DNA of 64,000 nt from Candidatus Gastranaerophilales bacterium (GTDB taxonomy: Bacteria; Cyanobacteriota; Vampirovibrionia; Gastranaerophilales; Gastranaerophilaceae): positions 62,001 through 126,000 of the forward strand of contig CAAHDT010000023.1 in NCBI GenBank assembly GCA_900770525.1, given 5' to 3'. Under the pieces are notes generated by a model. It worked only from the letters and a program-made list of their open reading frames with translations. It searched no databases and had not been told where the DNA came from. Shown in pieces: positions 1 to 8,663 of the stretch. Made by a program: the position numbers and the translations under genes. Position 1 is the stretch's first letter; each line of letters starts with the position of its first letter.

Positions 1-1446
1 ATTGATTACCAAATCTGCTCCATCGGAAGTTACTATATGATTTGTAGTAACACCGTTATTTAAGAAATCACCATTTGTAACATTGACTGTAACAGTATTA
101 TCAGCAATAATATTGTGTTCATTAGCTACGTCACCAATTGTAACGTTAGAATTGTTACTTGTAACATTAACAAGTGCTTTGGTGTCACCTGTAATTACAC
201 CGCGAAGATCAATTCCGCCGGTTGCATCGTTTGTAATATTCAAAGAAGAACCGTGGTTGTTGATTCTGCCTGTAGAAGTAAGCTTGATACCATCAGTACC
301 ACCTGCTTGGTTTGTAATATTAGTTACACCTGTGTTTTCAACAGTACCTGAAATATTGATACCGCTCTTACCGGAATTGATTGCCTCTAAAATACCGTTT
401 GAGTTTTTAACAGTACCGGAAATACCAATACCGTTAGCACCTGTATTGTTGATAGTTAAGTTACCATTGCTGTTAGTAAGAGTACCAGCAACAAGAACCC
501 CATCAGCTCCGGTATTTGTAATTGTAGTGTTACCATTGCCAAGGTTTTGAACAATTGAACCATTTACAATATTAACACCCTTGTTTGTTGTTACATCAAT
601 ATTTGAAGTATTACCTGTTTTTACAAGTGAATTAAATAAAGTATCGGCACCGACGGCATTAATACCCTTACCGCTATTATTAACACCGGCAGCAATAATT
701 GAACCGTCTTGAGTAGCGAAAGTACCCGTTTGAACATTTATATTACCGTTAGCAGCAATTCTACCTGCAACATCAACTGTTTGTGCTGAATCTATTGTGA
801 ATGTAGGTACAGTTAAATCAGTATCGCCTGCACCAAAGTAACCAGTCATCGTGTGCGTACTGTCACCATCCTGAACAGTAACAGTTTGCCCATAAACAGG
901 AGCATTTTTTATTTTATCTGCAAATACATCATATTCTGTTTGAGTTGGAGTGATAACAGATAATGAACCAACATTCAATACACCACTCGCACCAACAACA
1001 ACACCGTTTGGTGATACTAAAATCAAATTACCACCAACATCACCGTTCATACTTCTTAAAGTATTAACAACACCATCAATATTAACTTGGTTTTTAACAG
1101 CAGCAACAAAAGTATTAATATCCCAAGTTCCTGTCTCATGGTTAGTAACATTACCATTACTATCAGTCCAAGCGCCTTGGTTATAATATTTCATAATGAA
1201 GTTGGCAATATCGCCTTTATCTAAAGTAAAATCATTAAATTTTCTAAACCCAACATCACCATTTTTAACATCAGGGGTAATATTATATTGCCCACTTGTT
1301 TGGCTCGGCTTTAATTGATTGTTATTAACATCAGTAATATTTGTTACCGCAAAAGCTTGAATACCCACTGACTGTTGCGCAATCATTAACACACCTAGCA
1401 TTGATGCTATCGCTCTTCTTTTATTGTTTAGACTTTTCTTGTTCAT
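1..1446 (-). CDS. Filamentous-haemagglutinin-like two-partner-secretion exoprotein, N-terminal part
   Basis: The frame stays open for 482 codons from an ATG at 1446 to the window edge, so the gene is partial. Residues 1-33 form a long signal peptide: basic start (MNKKSLNNKRRA), hydrophobic core, then IQAFA. Residues of about 35-170 look like a TPS (haemagglutination activity) domain, with NPNG-like text SPNGVVVGASGVLNVGSL near residue 140. After that comes a repetitive, Asn/Gly/Thr-rich stretch with NTGADGV and ITNTG-like units, as expected for a right-handed beta-helix. TPS proteins are exported by Sec and pass the outer membrane through a TpsB pore, which is not in the window. An AAGAGG ribosome site lies upstream. 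This indicates a diderm envelope. The family call is firm; adhesin function is inferred. Confidence 0.8.
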   Translation of the reverse strand, partial: MNKKSLNNKRRAIASMLGVLMIAQQSVGIQAFAVTNITDVNNNQLKPSQTSGQYNITPDVKNGDVGFRKFNDFTLDKGDIANFIMKYYNQGAWTDSNGNVTNHETGTWDINTFVAAVKNQVNIDGVVNTLRSMNGDVGGNLILVSPNGVVVGASGVLNVGSLSVITPTQTEYDVFADKIKNAPVYGQTVTVQDGDSTHTMTGYFGAGDTDLTVPTFTIDSAQTVDVAGRIAANGNINVQTGTFATQDGSIIAAGVNNSGKGINAVGADTLFNSLVKTGNTSNIDVTTNKGVNIVNGSIVQNLGNGNTTITNTGADGVLVAGTLTNSNGNLTINNTGANGIGISGTVKNSNGILEAINSGKSGINISGTVENTGVTNITNQAGGTDGIKLTSTGRINNHGSSLNITNDATGGIDLRGVITGDTKALVNVTSNNSNVTIGDVANEHNIIADNTVTVNVTNGDFLNNGVTTNHIVTSDGADLVIN

Positions 1447-1494
1447 GATGAAACCTCTTAATAATACTTCTATAATTATTAACGTAACATCTTG

Positions 1495-1512
1495 TGAAAA
1501 ACTTTAAGTTTT
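1495..1512. promoter_or_regulatory. AT-rich palindrome upstream of the exoprotein gene
   Basis: AAAAACTT and AAGTTTTT flank a single central T, making an almost perfect dyad about 50 bases before the exoprotein start. It could be an operator or part of a small hairpin in the leader. There is no direct evidence for a binding protein. Confidence 0.25.
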
Positions 1513-1541
1513 TTCGCCAATATTTACAAATATTTACATAT

Positions 1542-1580
1542 TTCGTTAATCTTACTCTATGAAAGAGTAAGATTAACGAA
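1542..1580 (-). terminator. 17-bp perfect hairpin after the 1070-aa gene
   Basis: TTCGTTAATCTTACTCT (1542-1558) is the exact reverse complement of 1564-1580, with a 5-base loop. It begins just past the stop codon of the minus-strand 1070-aa gene. The stem is long but is not followed by a clear U-run on either strand, so it may be a terminator, an mRNA 3' end stabiliser or a protein site. It separates the 1070-aa gene from the exoprotein gene. Confidence 0.5.
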
Positions 1581-1587
1581 TATTCAA

Positions 1588-4500
1588 CTATGCTTTTCTT
1601 CTTTTGTGAGATGCTGTGATAGTAGCACTTGCACTATGTCCAGCTTTACCTTGAATTGTCCTTGCCTTACCGGTTATATTAGTTCTTACACCTCTGGCAA
1701 GAGGAATTTTTACCCATTTTTTCTCAGGTTCTTTTTCTTTCTTGTAATCTTTATCAAAACCTGTAACCTCCTTAGGTAATGTTTCAGGGAATACGTATGT
1801 TTTGTCATTCTTATATTGGTGAGCTTTGTATTGAGTTACCCCATTGATGTCTTCCATTACATATTTATATATCTTTTGGAATTCTGGAGAACCTTTTTGG
1901 ACACCATAGAAATCTGCAACATACTGTTCTTTGTCTTCACCTAAGTTGTATGGACGCCCATTTTTGTCAACGCCACCATATTTTACTGTCATCTTATGCG
2001 TAATATTCGGAATATCTTCAGTTCCGGCTGTAGAATCTTCAAGTTTTGCAACATACTTTTTAGTTTGAATTTGTTTAGTTTGAGTACGTTCCGTAACATT
2101 TGAAGTGTCTTTTTCGTTGAAATCACGGCGAGCATACATTTGAACTTCAGATTTTCCATCTTGTTTGTCGTGTTTTTTATGCATACTTGCCAAACCTTTA
2201 ATAGCTCCGGCTACACCACCGGCAGCTACAGCCCAAGGATCAACATGGAAGTCACCTATACCTTTTTTACCCTTATAACCTTTAGTATAATCTTTACTAT
2301 AATTTTTGCTATAAGGTTCTTCTCCTTCCGTTGACCATTTATGATATTCTGTTACTTCTGATTTAATTTCACTAACAAGTTCGCCATTATCATAATTCTT
2401 AGTTACAAAAGTATCTAAATCTTTTATAACACCACTTCTGGCAAATGCAACAGAACCACTAACAGTACCAGTAACGGTACCCGCAACAGTACCTGCATAA
2501 GGTATTCTTATTTTACTGATAACAGCATTTGTTAATATATCAGCGGCAGCAGCTCCAACAACACCTTTACCAATTTCACTAAAGACATATCCTGTTCTGA
2601 TACCTGCTGTATTGTTAGCCTCGGATTGAATACCTGCAGTACCTGCCATCTTTCTTGATATATTTTCCAACTCATTATCAGACTTATTCGGGAATATCGC
2701 TCTTAAGCCAACATATTTTTGACCTTCGGCCCCTCGAGCGTTCCCTCTGACAACGTTTTGAGCTTCACCCAAAGTCATATAATAATCTTGAATTTTGTTA
2801 TTATTGCCATCAGTATTATTATCTTCTCGAGAAGAACTTTTATCTAAGAAAAATTCTTTCCAAGCTTGTGTATTAAAGACTTCTTCACCTGTTGTCATAT
2901 TTTTTATAAAGAATTTATCATGGTTTTTCTGAATAAAATCTTTTGCTTCCGGAACATCTGCAATAATCGATGCGTATGTTGGATTAGCTTTCTTATAAGC
3001 TCCTTCACCAATTTCGCTATTTAATTGTCCACGAGCAACCATATTAGCATAATCAGAACGGTCTTTATTTTCTGTCTCAACTTTTTCTTGAGCTATAGCT
3101 CTAAGTTCTTTTTCCATCTTAGCTTCTAGCTTGTCAGCCTTACCTGATTTACCTTTTTGTCTTGCTTCATAAATCTTTTCTTGGTAATCTTGATAAACAT
3201 TATTCATTTTAGTATTGAAACGATTTTTAAATTGGGTACTAGCCATATGCTTTACTTGCGAATCTGACAAACCTTCATTATAAACCATAGCTTCTGCTAA
3301 TTCTTGAAGTTGACTTTCACCTAAAGAATCAATGTTTGCATCGTTTACATCACCAAAAAATGTTTTATATTTATCAATTAGTTCTTGTTGAGAGAATTTT
3401 GCTAAATCACCTTTTCGAGCCTCAACATCTTTTTTGAATTTTGCGATATCTGCTTCAGTTGCATATTCGTGAACAGTGTTCCCTTTCATATCTTTACTTT
3501 CTGCGAAATACTGTCTTGCCAAAATACCTTTACGTCTGTATGCAACTTGGTTACCGTAATCCTTATTTTTAGTATTAGGATTATCTTTATTATTTATTTC
3601 AATTAGAGAATCTTCTAATTTTTTATACTCTTTATAATATTTTGTATGTAACAATGTATCTTGAGCATTCTCAGGATTAGAGTCATACATTGTTAATGCC
3701 TCTTTTTGGAGCTGAGTTTCTCTAATATCTTGCATTTTCTTATCGCCAACAAGTTCTTCCGGCTTGATATCTGTAGCATTAACTGTTGGAGAAGAAGTTT
3801 TTAGTTGCAAACCTTCTTGAGTTGTATAATATTTATTACCAACTTTTGTTACAAAACCTTGTTTTTCTAATGCAGCTAATTGATCAGAACCAATTTTAGC
3901 AGCAGCTTTAGGATCCATTTCCTTAAATTTAGAAGAAACTTCTGTTTTTGTTGTTTTAGTAACATCTAAGGCAACAGGTTCTCCTGTTTCTGAAGTAAAC
4001 TTATATGCTTTGCCATTTATTGTAATACCATTTTTTGTAATTTCAGCAAGTTTGTTAGCATCTTTTACATTTCCTTGCTCATCATATACACCTTGGTTTA
4101 CCAATTCTTGTTTGATTTTTGAAGTCAATTCTTCATCGCCTGCAATTTCAACATTGTTTGGTGTGCTATAGTATTCAGCAAGAGCTTTTTCTAATTTTTC
4201 TTGATTTTCAGGTTTTATTTCATAATTACCGGCTTTGTCACCAGCTCCCAACAATTCTTTGAATGGAGATTGGGCTCTTACTTCAGGTGGAATGTTTGCT
4301 AAGTTAACTGTATTTTTTACAGTTTCATGCTTAACAACAGCAGCACCAATACCTGCATCAGGATTAGTGTGAGCTTTGTCCATGCCAACAGTATGTGTTT
4401 GAGGTTTTACATTGTAGTCAATACCTGTAGGATTAATGGTGACATCACCAGCTTTTACCTGCGCTTGTATCTCTTTTGAACTTACACTACCGGCATGATA

Positions 4501-4800
4501 ATTCCCTGCGGTAGAAAAAATACCTGTATCAGGTTTAGGAGCTTGAGCCGCACCGGTATTTTGTCCTGCAACAGGAGCTTCCCCTCCCCCAAAAGTTTTT
4601 GGAGTAAGATTATGAGTTTGACAAAACTTTGCAAATTCAGCTCCACCTTTTAAAGCTGCAGCATTTACATCATCTACCGATACATCTGCCGGAAGGTTAC
4701 TAAGCATAACAGTTTTACCATCTACAATTGTTGTCATTACTAAAGTTTTAGCATTTTGTGGTCTAACCTGTAAATTTTGAACATCGTTTACACCTGACAT
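1588..4800 (-). CDS. Very large protein of unknown function with glycine-rich hydrophobic segments
   Basis: I do not recognise a family for this 1070-aa protein. There is no signal peptide. The first 700 residues are hydrophilic, rich in Lys, Glu, Asn and Gln, with helical stretches such as QKEALTMYDS and EARQKGKSGKADKLEAKMEK. Two short glycine/alanine-rich hydrophobic segments follow, around residues 745-790 (repeated G-T-V-x-G-T-V) and 853-870. Between them is a Tyr/Lys mini-repeat (YSKNYSKDYTKGY). The C terminus is strongly basic and ends HKRRKA. An AAAGGA site precedes the ATG. The glycine-zipper pattern resembles the unknown proteins at 27862 and 28832, though I see no clear sequence homology. 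It may be a membrane-associated or secreted structural protein; this is a guess. Confidence 0.75.
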   Translation of the reverse strand: MSGVNDVQNLQVRPQNAKTLVMTTIVDGKTVMLSNLPADVSVDDVNAAALKGGAEFAKFCQTHNLTPKTFGGGEAPVAGQNTGAAQAPKPDTGIFSTAGNYHAGSVSSKEIQAQVKAGDVTINPTGIDYNVKPQTHTVGMDKAHTNPDAGIGAAVVKHETVKNTVNLANIPPEVRAQSPFKELLGAGDKAGNYEIKPENQEKLEKALAEYYSTPNNVEIAGDEELTSKIKQELVNQGVYDEQGNVKDANKLAEITKNGITINGKAYKFTSETGEPVALDVTKTTKTEVSSKFKEMDPKAAAKIGSDQLAALEKQGFVTKVGNKYYTTQEGLQLKTSSPTVNATDIKPEELVGDKKMQDIRETQLQKEALTMYDSNPENAQDTLLHTKYYKEYKKLEDSLIEINNKDNPNTKNKDYGNQVAYRRKGILARQYFAESKDMKGNTVHEYATEADIAKFKKDVEARKGDLAKFSQQELIDKYKTFFGDVNDANIDSLGESQLQELAEAMVYNEGLSDSQVKHMASTQFKNRFNTKMNNVYQDYQEKIYEARQKGKSGKADKLEAKMEKELRAIAQEKVETENKDRSDYANMVARGQLNSEIGEGAYKKANPTYASIIADVPEAKDFIQKNHDKFFIKNMTTGEEVFNTQAWKEFFLDKSSSREDNNTDGNNNKIQDYYMTLGEAQNVVRGNARGAEGQKYVGLRAIFPNKSDNELENISRKMAGTAGIQSEANNTAGIRTGYVFSEIGKGVVGAAAADILTNAVISKIRIPYAGTVAGTVTGTVSGSVAFARSGVIKDLDTFVTKNYDNGELVSEIKSEVTEYHKWSTEGEEPYSKNYSKDYTKGYKGKKGIGDFHVDPWAVAAGGVAGAIKGLASMHKKHDKQDGKSEVQMYARRDFNEKDTSNVTERTQTKQIQTKKYVAKLEDSTAGTEDIPNITHKMTVKYGGVDKNGRPYNLGEDKEQYVADFYGVQKGSPEFQKIYKYVMEDINGVTQYKAHQYKNDKTYVFPETLPKEVTGFDKDYKKEKEPEKKWVKIPLARGVRTNITGKARTIQGKAGHSASATITASHKRRKA

Positions 4801-4872
4801 GACTTTAATCCTTTCTCACCAAAGCACACTCGCTCGGCTATTTTATACTTCTCTTACACATTACAAGTATTT

Positions 4873-4900
4873 TTATCGGCTAGAATTTCAGTTTACTTTA
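4873..4900 (-). promoter_or_regulatory. Sigma28-like promoter of the 1070-aa gene
   Basis: Read on the minus strand: TAAAGTAA (4900-4893), 12 bases, then GCCGATAA (4880-4873). The second block matches the enterobacterial FliA -10 consensus exactly and the first matches TAAAGTTT at 6 of 8 positions; the spacing is one base longer than usual. Transcription from here would give a leader of roughly 65 bases. A chance match is possible because only one site is seen. Confidence 0.3.
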
Positions 4901-5172
4901 AACTTTTTACATTCTTTTTTTATCAAAACACCCGCAATGCCAGTGTTACAAAGGATTTCAGCTTAGTTCACATAACTTAATATTGTTACAATTTCTTAAA
5001 CTTTTTCGCGTCAAATCCTCTATATCCTTAGTGCTATCATGCTATTCATGCCACTTTTTACCAAATATTTAACATATATTAAATATATCTTTAAGAAATA
5101 TTAAAAGTTAACCCTTCCGAAAATTGAATAAAACCGTTTCATTATTTAGCTTTTGTAATTGTTTATCAATAA

Positions 5173-5305
5173 CTGAATGAAAGGTCAACCCCTCACCTAG
5201 CCTCAGCTCTGCAAGCAGGGTCACAAGACTCGTTACCTCGTCTGTTCCCTTTGCTTCCCGTCGGGAGAGGAATGCCTGATTGTTACTGTAATGTGCACCC
5301 CCTAC
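5173..5305. repeat. Dispersed intergenic repeat, copy A
   Basis: Bases 5173-5287 align almost without gaps to 51168-51281 (shared blocks include AAGGTCAACCCCTCACCTA, CTCTGCAAGCAGGGTCACA and TTTGCTTCCCG). It is richer in G+C than its surroundings and contains a small CCCGTCGGG hairpin. The right end (5270-5305), read as reverse complement, also matches the 5' coding end of the prepilin gene at 25719-25754. It is not a gene; it looks like a small mobile or decayed element. Confidence 0.75.
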
Positions 5306-5332
5306 GGTTCTAAAATAATAAAAATAATAGAC

Positions 5333-5362
5333 TTGAAAAAAAACATTAAAAAATGTTAGAAT
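5333..5362 (+). promoter_or_regulatory. Promoter with internal dyad, HicB-like gene
   Basis: TTGAAA (5333-5338), 18 bases, TAGAAT (5357-5362). The spacer contains the inverted repeat AACATT-N4-AATGTT, a plausible autoregulatory operator because HicB-type antitoxins usually repress their own promoters. Confidence 0.4.
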
Positions 5363-5386
5363 TTAATTGAAAGGATTTTGCATTTT

Positions 5387-5575
5387 ATGAAATTTGATGT
5401 CGTATTACATAAAGAAGATAACGGTTATTGGGCAGAAGTTCCTGCTCTCAAAGGGTGTTACACACAAGGCGACACTATTGAAGAAATTAAGACCAACATC
5501 AAAGATGCAATAACAGCTTGGTTATCAGTAGATATCCCCGAAAATGACGGAGAAGTTATATCCATAGCTCTATGA
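5387..5575 (+). CDS. HicB-like antitoxin-fold protein without adjacent HicA
   Basis: The 62-aa protein MKFDVVLHKEDNGYWAEVPA... has the HicB/UPF0150 pattern: a beta strand, then W-A-x-V-P-x-L-x-G-C-x-T-Q-G-D-T and an amphipathic helix (EEIKTNIKDAI). In HicAB systems this domain binds and neutralises the HicA RNase. I chose the ATG at 5387, 11 bases after AAAGGA, over an in-frame TTG at 5378 that is too close to that site. No HicA-like gene is on either side, and the protein is too short to carry the usual C-terminal DNA-binding domain. It may be a solitary member that regulates something else, or a relic. Confidence 0.7.
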   Translation: MKFDVVLHKEDNGYWAEVPALKGCYTQGDTIEEIKTNIKDAITAWLSVDIPENDGEVISIAL

Positions 5576-5688
5576 AAAATATCACATATTACGTCATCCT
5601 GAAAAGATAGGAAATCGTCCCAAACCCCTCTACCTGTGGAATAAGGGCACTGAGTCATCACTTCACCATGAAATTTTACCGATAGGTT

Positions 5689-5898
5689 CTACTTCTTCTT
5701 TATTTCGAATTCGTAGCCAAGATAGTCAATTATTTCTTGCACTGTCTGGAATCTTATACGTTTTTGATTGAACGCGTAAGACAAACCACTCTCTGCCGGT
5801 ACATCCAAGCCGGCCTCTCGCATCTTACGAGCAAGCTTGCGCATTGACATACCTTTCCTTAATAACATTATTTGTATTTCTTCTTTAATATCCAACAT
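5689..5898 (-). CDS. Small helix-turn-helix protein
   Basis: The 69-aa protein begins MLDIKEEIQIMLLRKGMSMR and has the layout of a Cro/XRE-type HTH: helix, KLARKMREAG turn region, then SGLSYAFNQKRIRFQTVQEII as recognition and packing helices, ending with a basic tail. It is probably a DNA-binding regulator. It lies beyond the 3' end of the HicB-like gene, on the opposite strand, so a functional pairing is possible but not shown. Ribosome site is weak. Likely a real small gene. Confidence 0.6.
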   Translation of the reverse strand: MLDIKEEIQIMLLRKGMSMRKLARKMREAGLDVPAESGLSYAFNQKRIRFQTVQEIIDYLGYEFEIKKK

Positions 5899-5982
5899 AC
5901 CAAAAGTTTAACGTTATTTTTTGCTAAAAACAAATTAATTTCGGAATGCTCAATATTAAGTCATAATCTACGAAAATACTCG

Positions 5983-7944
5983 TCAATTATTAAGCAAAAA
6001 ATTATACTTCTCGTCAAAGGTTGTTTTTTTGAAATTTATACCGGACGCGATTATCGGATGTCTATATTCGGTTTTGTTTATTGACCTTGCGTCTACAATA
6101 GGCGCTGGTGGCAATATTGACCACTTGTAAACAGCATATGACATCCTTCTAAAGAATTTTTCCAGCCATTCTTCTTTTTGCGCACGTTCAACTTTCTCTT
6201 TTTTCTCGTACAAAAATTCGACATCCAACATATCACCGATTGTCTGGTGAAGGTTTTCGACACGCCAAATAATTTCATCCAGAAATTCATACGGCATCAA
6301 TGCTTCTTCTGCCAAAAGCGGCTTTCCTGTTTTAGGATTTATCGCAAGTTCCGCCCCAGGGCGTTTATCAATAATAGACTGAGGAATAGCGTTTTTCTGT
6401 TCGCGATTTTCGTTCATCCAAGCGGCTAGTGCGAATAATTTTGTTTTAGTGACATCTGCTATCGGTGCAAAACCTCCGGACATATCACCGTTAATAGTCG
6501 CATAGCCCATATAAGCTTCTGATTTGTCGGAAGTTGCGATTGACAAACATTTTTCAAACTCGTTTGCTACACCCCAAAGAATAGTCGCACGAGCACGAGC
6601 TTGAATATTATCATTCGTAAACGAATTTTGATATCTGCAATTCCAATTTTTTTCCATTTCGTCAAATAACCCGTCAAACTTTTCACGAGTAATGGTAAAC
6701 ATATCTTTTATCGGGATTTCTAAGAAATTTATACCTAAATTATTCGCTAAATCACGCGCATCATTTTTACTTTCTGCACTGGTAATCCGTGATGGCATAC
6801 TTATGCCAAAAACATTTTCCTTGCCTAATGCATCTGCCAGTAAAACTGCACAAACTGTCGAATCCAAACCTCCTGACAATCCAAGCACAGCACGCTTGAA
6901 CCCTGTTTTCTTAAAATAATCCTTGATAGATTGAACGATTGTCAAATATGTTCGCTCCAAATCCGGTTCATGATCCAGACTAAATGCTTTTTGAGATTTT
7001 AAAGTTTTTTCTAATCCATTTGGCAACGGGTTAATCTGCCCATTTTTATCTTTGATATCAACAATGAAAAATTGTTCTTGATAAGACTTTGCCATTGCAA
7101 CAAGGTTACCATCCTCGTCATAAACTCTGCTTGCCCCCTCAAAAGACAAACATTCACCTGAACCAACCTGATTTACATAAACAATAGGTGTATGATATTT
7201 TTTTGCCGCAAAAGACAACATATTGTGTTTTAATTGCTCTTTCTTAGCTCTCGTAATTGATGATGAACAATTTATCAAAAAATCAGGTTTTTGCTCTTTG
7301 ACAACTGTTTCAACAGGGTCAACCGTATACATATTTTTGTCAAAGAAATCAAAATCGTTCCAGCCATCTTCACATACAATAATTCCGGCCTTTTTATCGC
7401 CAATTGATGTAATTCTGTTTTCACTATCAACAGGAGCACTTTCAAAATGACGATAATCATTGAATTCTGCATAATTTGGAAGCAATGTTTTCCGCACAAT
7501 GCGTTCAACTTTTCCATTTGCTAAAACTGCGACACAATTATAATAATTTTTACCTAATTTGCTCTTATTAAAATCAACAAAACCAATAAGCACTTTTGTA
7601 TCCGTTGTAAATTTCGCCAAAGCTTGCAGCCACTCGATATTTTCTTCAACAACAATCGGAAACCTATCAATAAAATCGCCAATAGGGTAACCGATTAAAA
7701 ACATTTCAGGAAACGCAATAGCCTTTACGCCTAGTTTATTCGCCCATTTTATCCATTTTAAAGCCTTTTGAGCGTTGTATTTAACATTGCCCGATATTGG
7801 ATTTGCCTGCGCTAAGACCATCGCCTCATCAGGAAGCATTTTTTTTAACTCCGAAGCAAGCGACTCACGCTCATCTTCCGACATATATTCGTTTTCTAAA
7901 TCTTTATATATAATCTCCGCTAATTCGTAAATCTTCTTATCCAT
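5983..7944 (-). CDS. nadE: Glutamine-dependent NAD+ synthetase
   Basis: This 653-aa protein makes NAD+ from deamido-NAD+, ATP and glutamine in the cytoplasm. An N-terminal nitrilase-type glutaminase domain (about residues 38-300) has the Glu-Lys-Cys triad in FPEMFLIGYP, RKTLLPNY and VCEDGW. The C-terminal synthetase domain (about 330-600) has the ATP-binding P-loop LSGGLDST. The length fits the two-domain, glutamine-using form. It stands alone between divergent or oppositely placed genes but belongs with nadB, nadC and nnrD further along. The start follows a weak AGGT site. Confidence 0.95.
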   Translation of the reverse strand: MDKKIYELAEIIYKDLENEYMSEDERESLASELKKMLPDEAMVLAQANPISGNVKYNAQKALKWIKWANKLGVKAIAFPEMFLIGYPIGDFIDRFPIVVEENIEWLQALAKFTTDTKVLIGFVDFNKSKLGKNYYNCVAVLANGKVERIVRKTLLPNYAEFNDYRHFESAPVDSENRITSIGDKKAGIIVCEDGWNDFDFFDKNMYTVDPVETVVKEQKPDFLINCSSSITRAKKEQLKHNMLSFAAKKYHTPIVYVNQVGSGECLSFEGASRVYDEDGNLVAMAKSYQEQFFIVDIKDKNGQINPLPNGLEKTLKSQKAFSLDHEPDLERTYLTIVQSIKDYFKKTGFKRAVLGLSGGLDSTVCAVLLADALGKENVFGISMPSRITSAESKNDARDLANNLGINFLEIPIKDMFTITREKFDGLFDEMEKNWNCRYQNSFTNDNIQARARATILWGVANEFEKCLSIATSDKSEAYMGYATINGDMSGGFAPIADVTKTKLFALAAWMNENREQKNAIPQSIIDKRPGAELAINPKTGKPLLAEEALMPYEFLDEIIWRVENLHQTIGDMLDVEFLYEKKEKVERAQKEEWLEKFFRRMSYAVYKWSILPPAPIVDARSINKTEYRHPIIASGINFKKTTFDEKYNFLLNN

Positions 7945-7999
7945 AAATACCTATACTTTCTGCTTTAATTTTAACAAAAACAAAAAGTATTTACACAAT

Positions 8000-8035
8000 A
8001 AAAAATCTTGCACCGATTTTTTTACCGATGCAAGA
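8000..8035 (-). terminator. Rho-independent terminator of the 163-aa gene
   Basis: On the minus strand a 12-bp stem (8035-8024 with 8017-8006, two G-U pairs) closes a short A-rich loop and is followed by six T residues. Confidence 0.85.
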
Positions 8036-8054
8036 CTCTTTTATTTCATTGAAA

Positions 8055-8546
8055 TTATTTTTCAAGACAAGTGATTGTATGTTTTTGACCTGTTTTAGTA
8101 TTAATATACGTTTTAGATTGAACACCATTAATATTAGAAAAAACAGTTGCTTTTGGTTCTGGTGTAGATGGTTTAAATTCTATTGTTCTGCGATCAATAG
8201 TCTGCCCCATCTTGTTATATTTTTCTCTATGGTTAAGTATTTTATATGAGAACTTATTTTTACTGGACAAACCAAACCCGACCTTTTCTTTTGATTGTGA
8301 TGAATATGCAATTTGGTTACCTTGCGCATCATATGTATGTACATCTTTATATGAAGAGCCATCAAAAACTTTCTTTTTAGAAACTAATTTTCCATTTTTG
8401 TCAAAAAGAGTATATACTTGACTACCAGCTTTGCCAGTTTTACCATAACATTTATAACCTGCTTGCGAAACCTTACCAATTTGTTTACCATACTTGACTC
8501 TGGTTACAACAGCGCCAACAATTTTTCTAAGTGCTCCAAATCCCAT
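8055..8546 (-). CDS. Unknown 163-aa basic protein with YD-repeat-like text
   Basis: I do not recognise the family. The protein is basic and Lys/Gly/Ser-rich. The middle has strand-turn units resembling YD/RHS repeats: TLFDKNGKLVSKK, HTYDAQGNQIAYSS, and later NREKYNKMGQTIDRR. No signal peptide or membrane segment is evident, although the first 20 residues (GFGALRKIVGAVVTRV) are amphipathic. The start is clear from AAAGGAGG eight bases upstream. A good terminator follows. Its upstream region carries a variant of the GCAAT-N18-TTTATA signature also found before three other genes for unknown proteins. Confidence 0.7.
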   Translation of the reverse strand: MGFGALRKIVGAVVTRVKYGKQIGKVSQAGYKCYGKTGKAGSQVYTLFDKNGKLVSKKKVFDGSSYKDVHTYDAQGNQIAYSSQSKEKVGFGLSSKNKFSYKILNHREKYNKMGQTIDRRTIEFKPSTPEPKATVFSNINGVQSKTYINTKTGQKHTITCLEK

Positions 8547-8587
8547 AAATTTCCTCCTTTAAATAATTTAGTAATCCCCTGTGTTTA

Positions 8588-8616
8588 TAATAAAAATTTT
8601 TCGTTCACAAAATTGC
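8588..8616 (-). promoter_or_regulatory. Weaker copy of the GCAAT-N18 promoter signature
   Basis: On the minus strand, GCAAT (8616-8612) is followed after 18 bases by TTATTA (8593-8588), matching TTTATA at 4 of 6 positions. The -35-like block reads GCAATTTT, as in two of the stronger copies. Confidence 0.35.
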
Positions 8617-8663
8617 TTATTTGGAACATTTTGCACTTAATAAAACGCAACATTTCTCACATT

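Larger units (their letters stand above)
4801..5386. other. Intergenic region, about 590 bases: divergent promoters plus a repeat
   Basis: No convincing gene lies here. The left half holds the leader and promoter of the 1070-aa gene. A repeat element occupies about 5173-5305, and a promoter for the HicB-like gene is at 5333-5362. Stop codons interrupt all frames of the repeat. Confidence 0.6.

Noticed and set aside
83..1186. Open frames on the plus strand (such as 83-550 and 950-1186)
   Set aside because: They run antisense to the exoprotein gene; the minus frame has a signal peptide, a ribosome site and typical TPS text, and the plus frames are Val/Pro/Thr repeats produced by the repetitive opposite strand.
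1519..1541. Short direct repeats TATTTACAAATATTTACATATTT as a CRISPR or origin-like array
   Set aside because: Only two units of about 9 bases, without spacers; no cas genes or dnaA boxes nearby. No CRISPR array was seen anywhere in the window.
5458..5661. A 67-codon minus-strand frame
   Set aside because: It is antisense to the HicB-like gene, which has a promoter, a ribosome site and a known fold.
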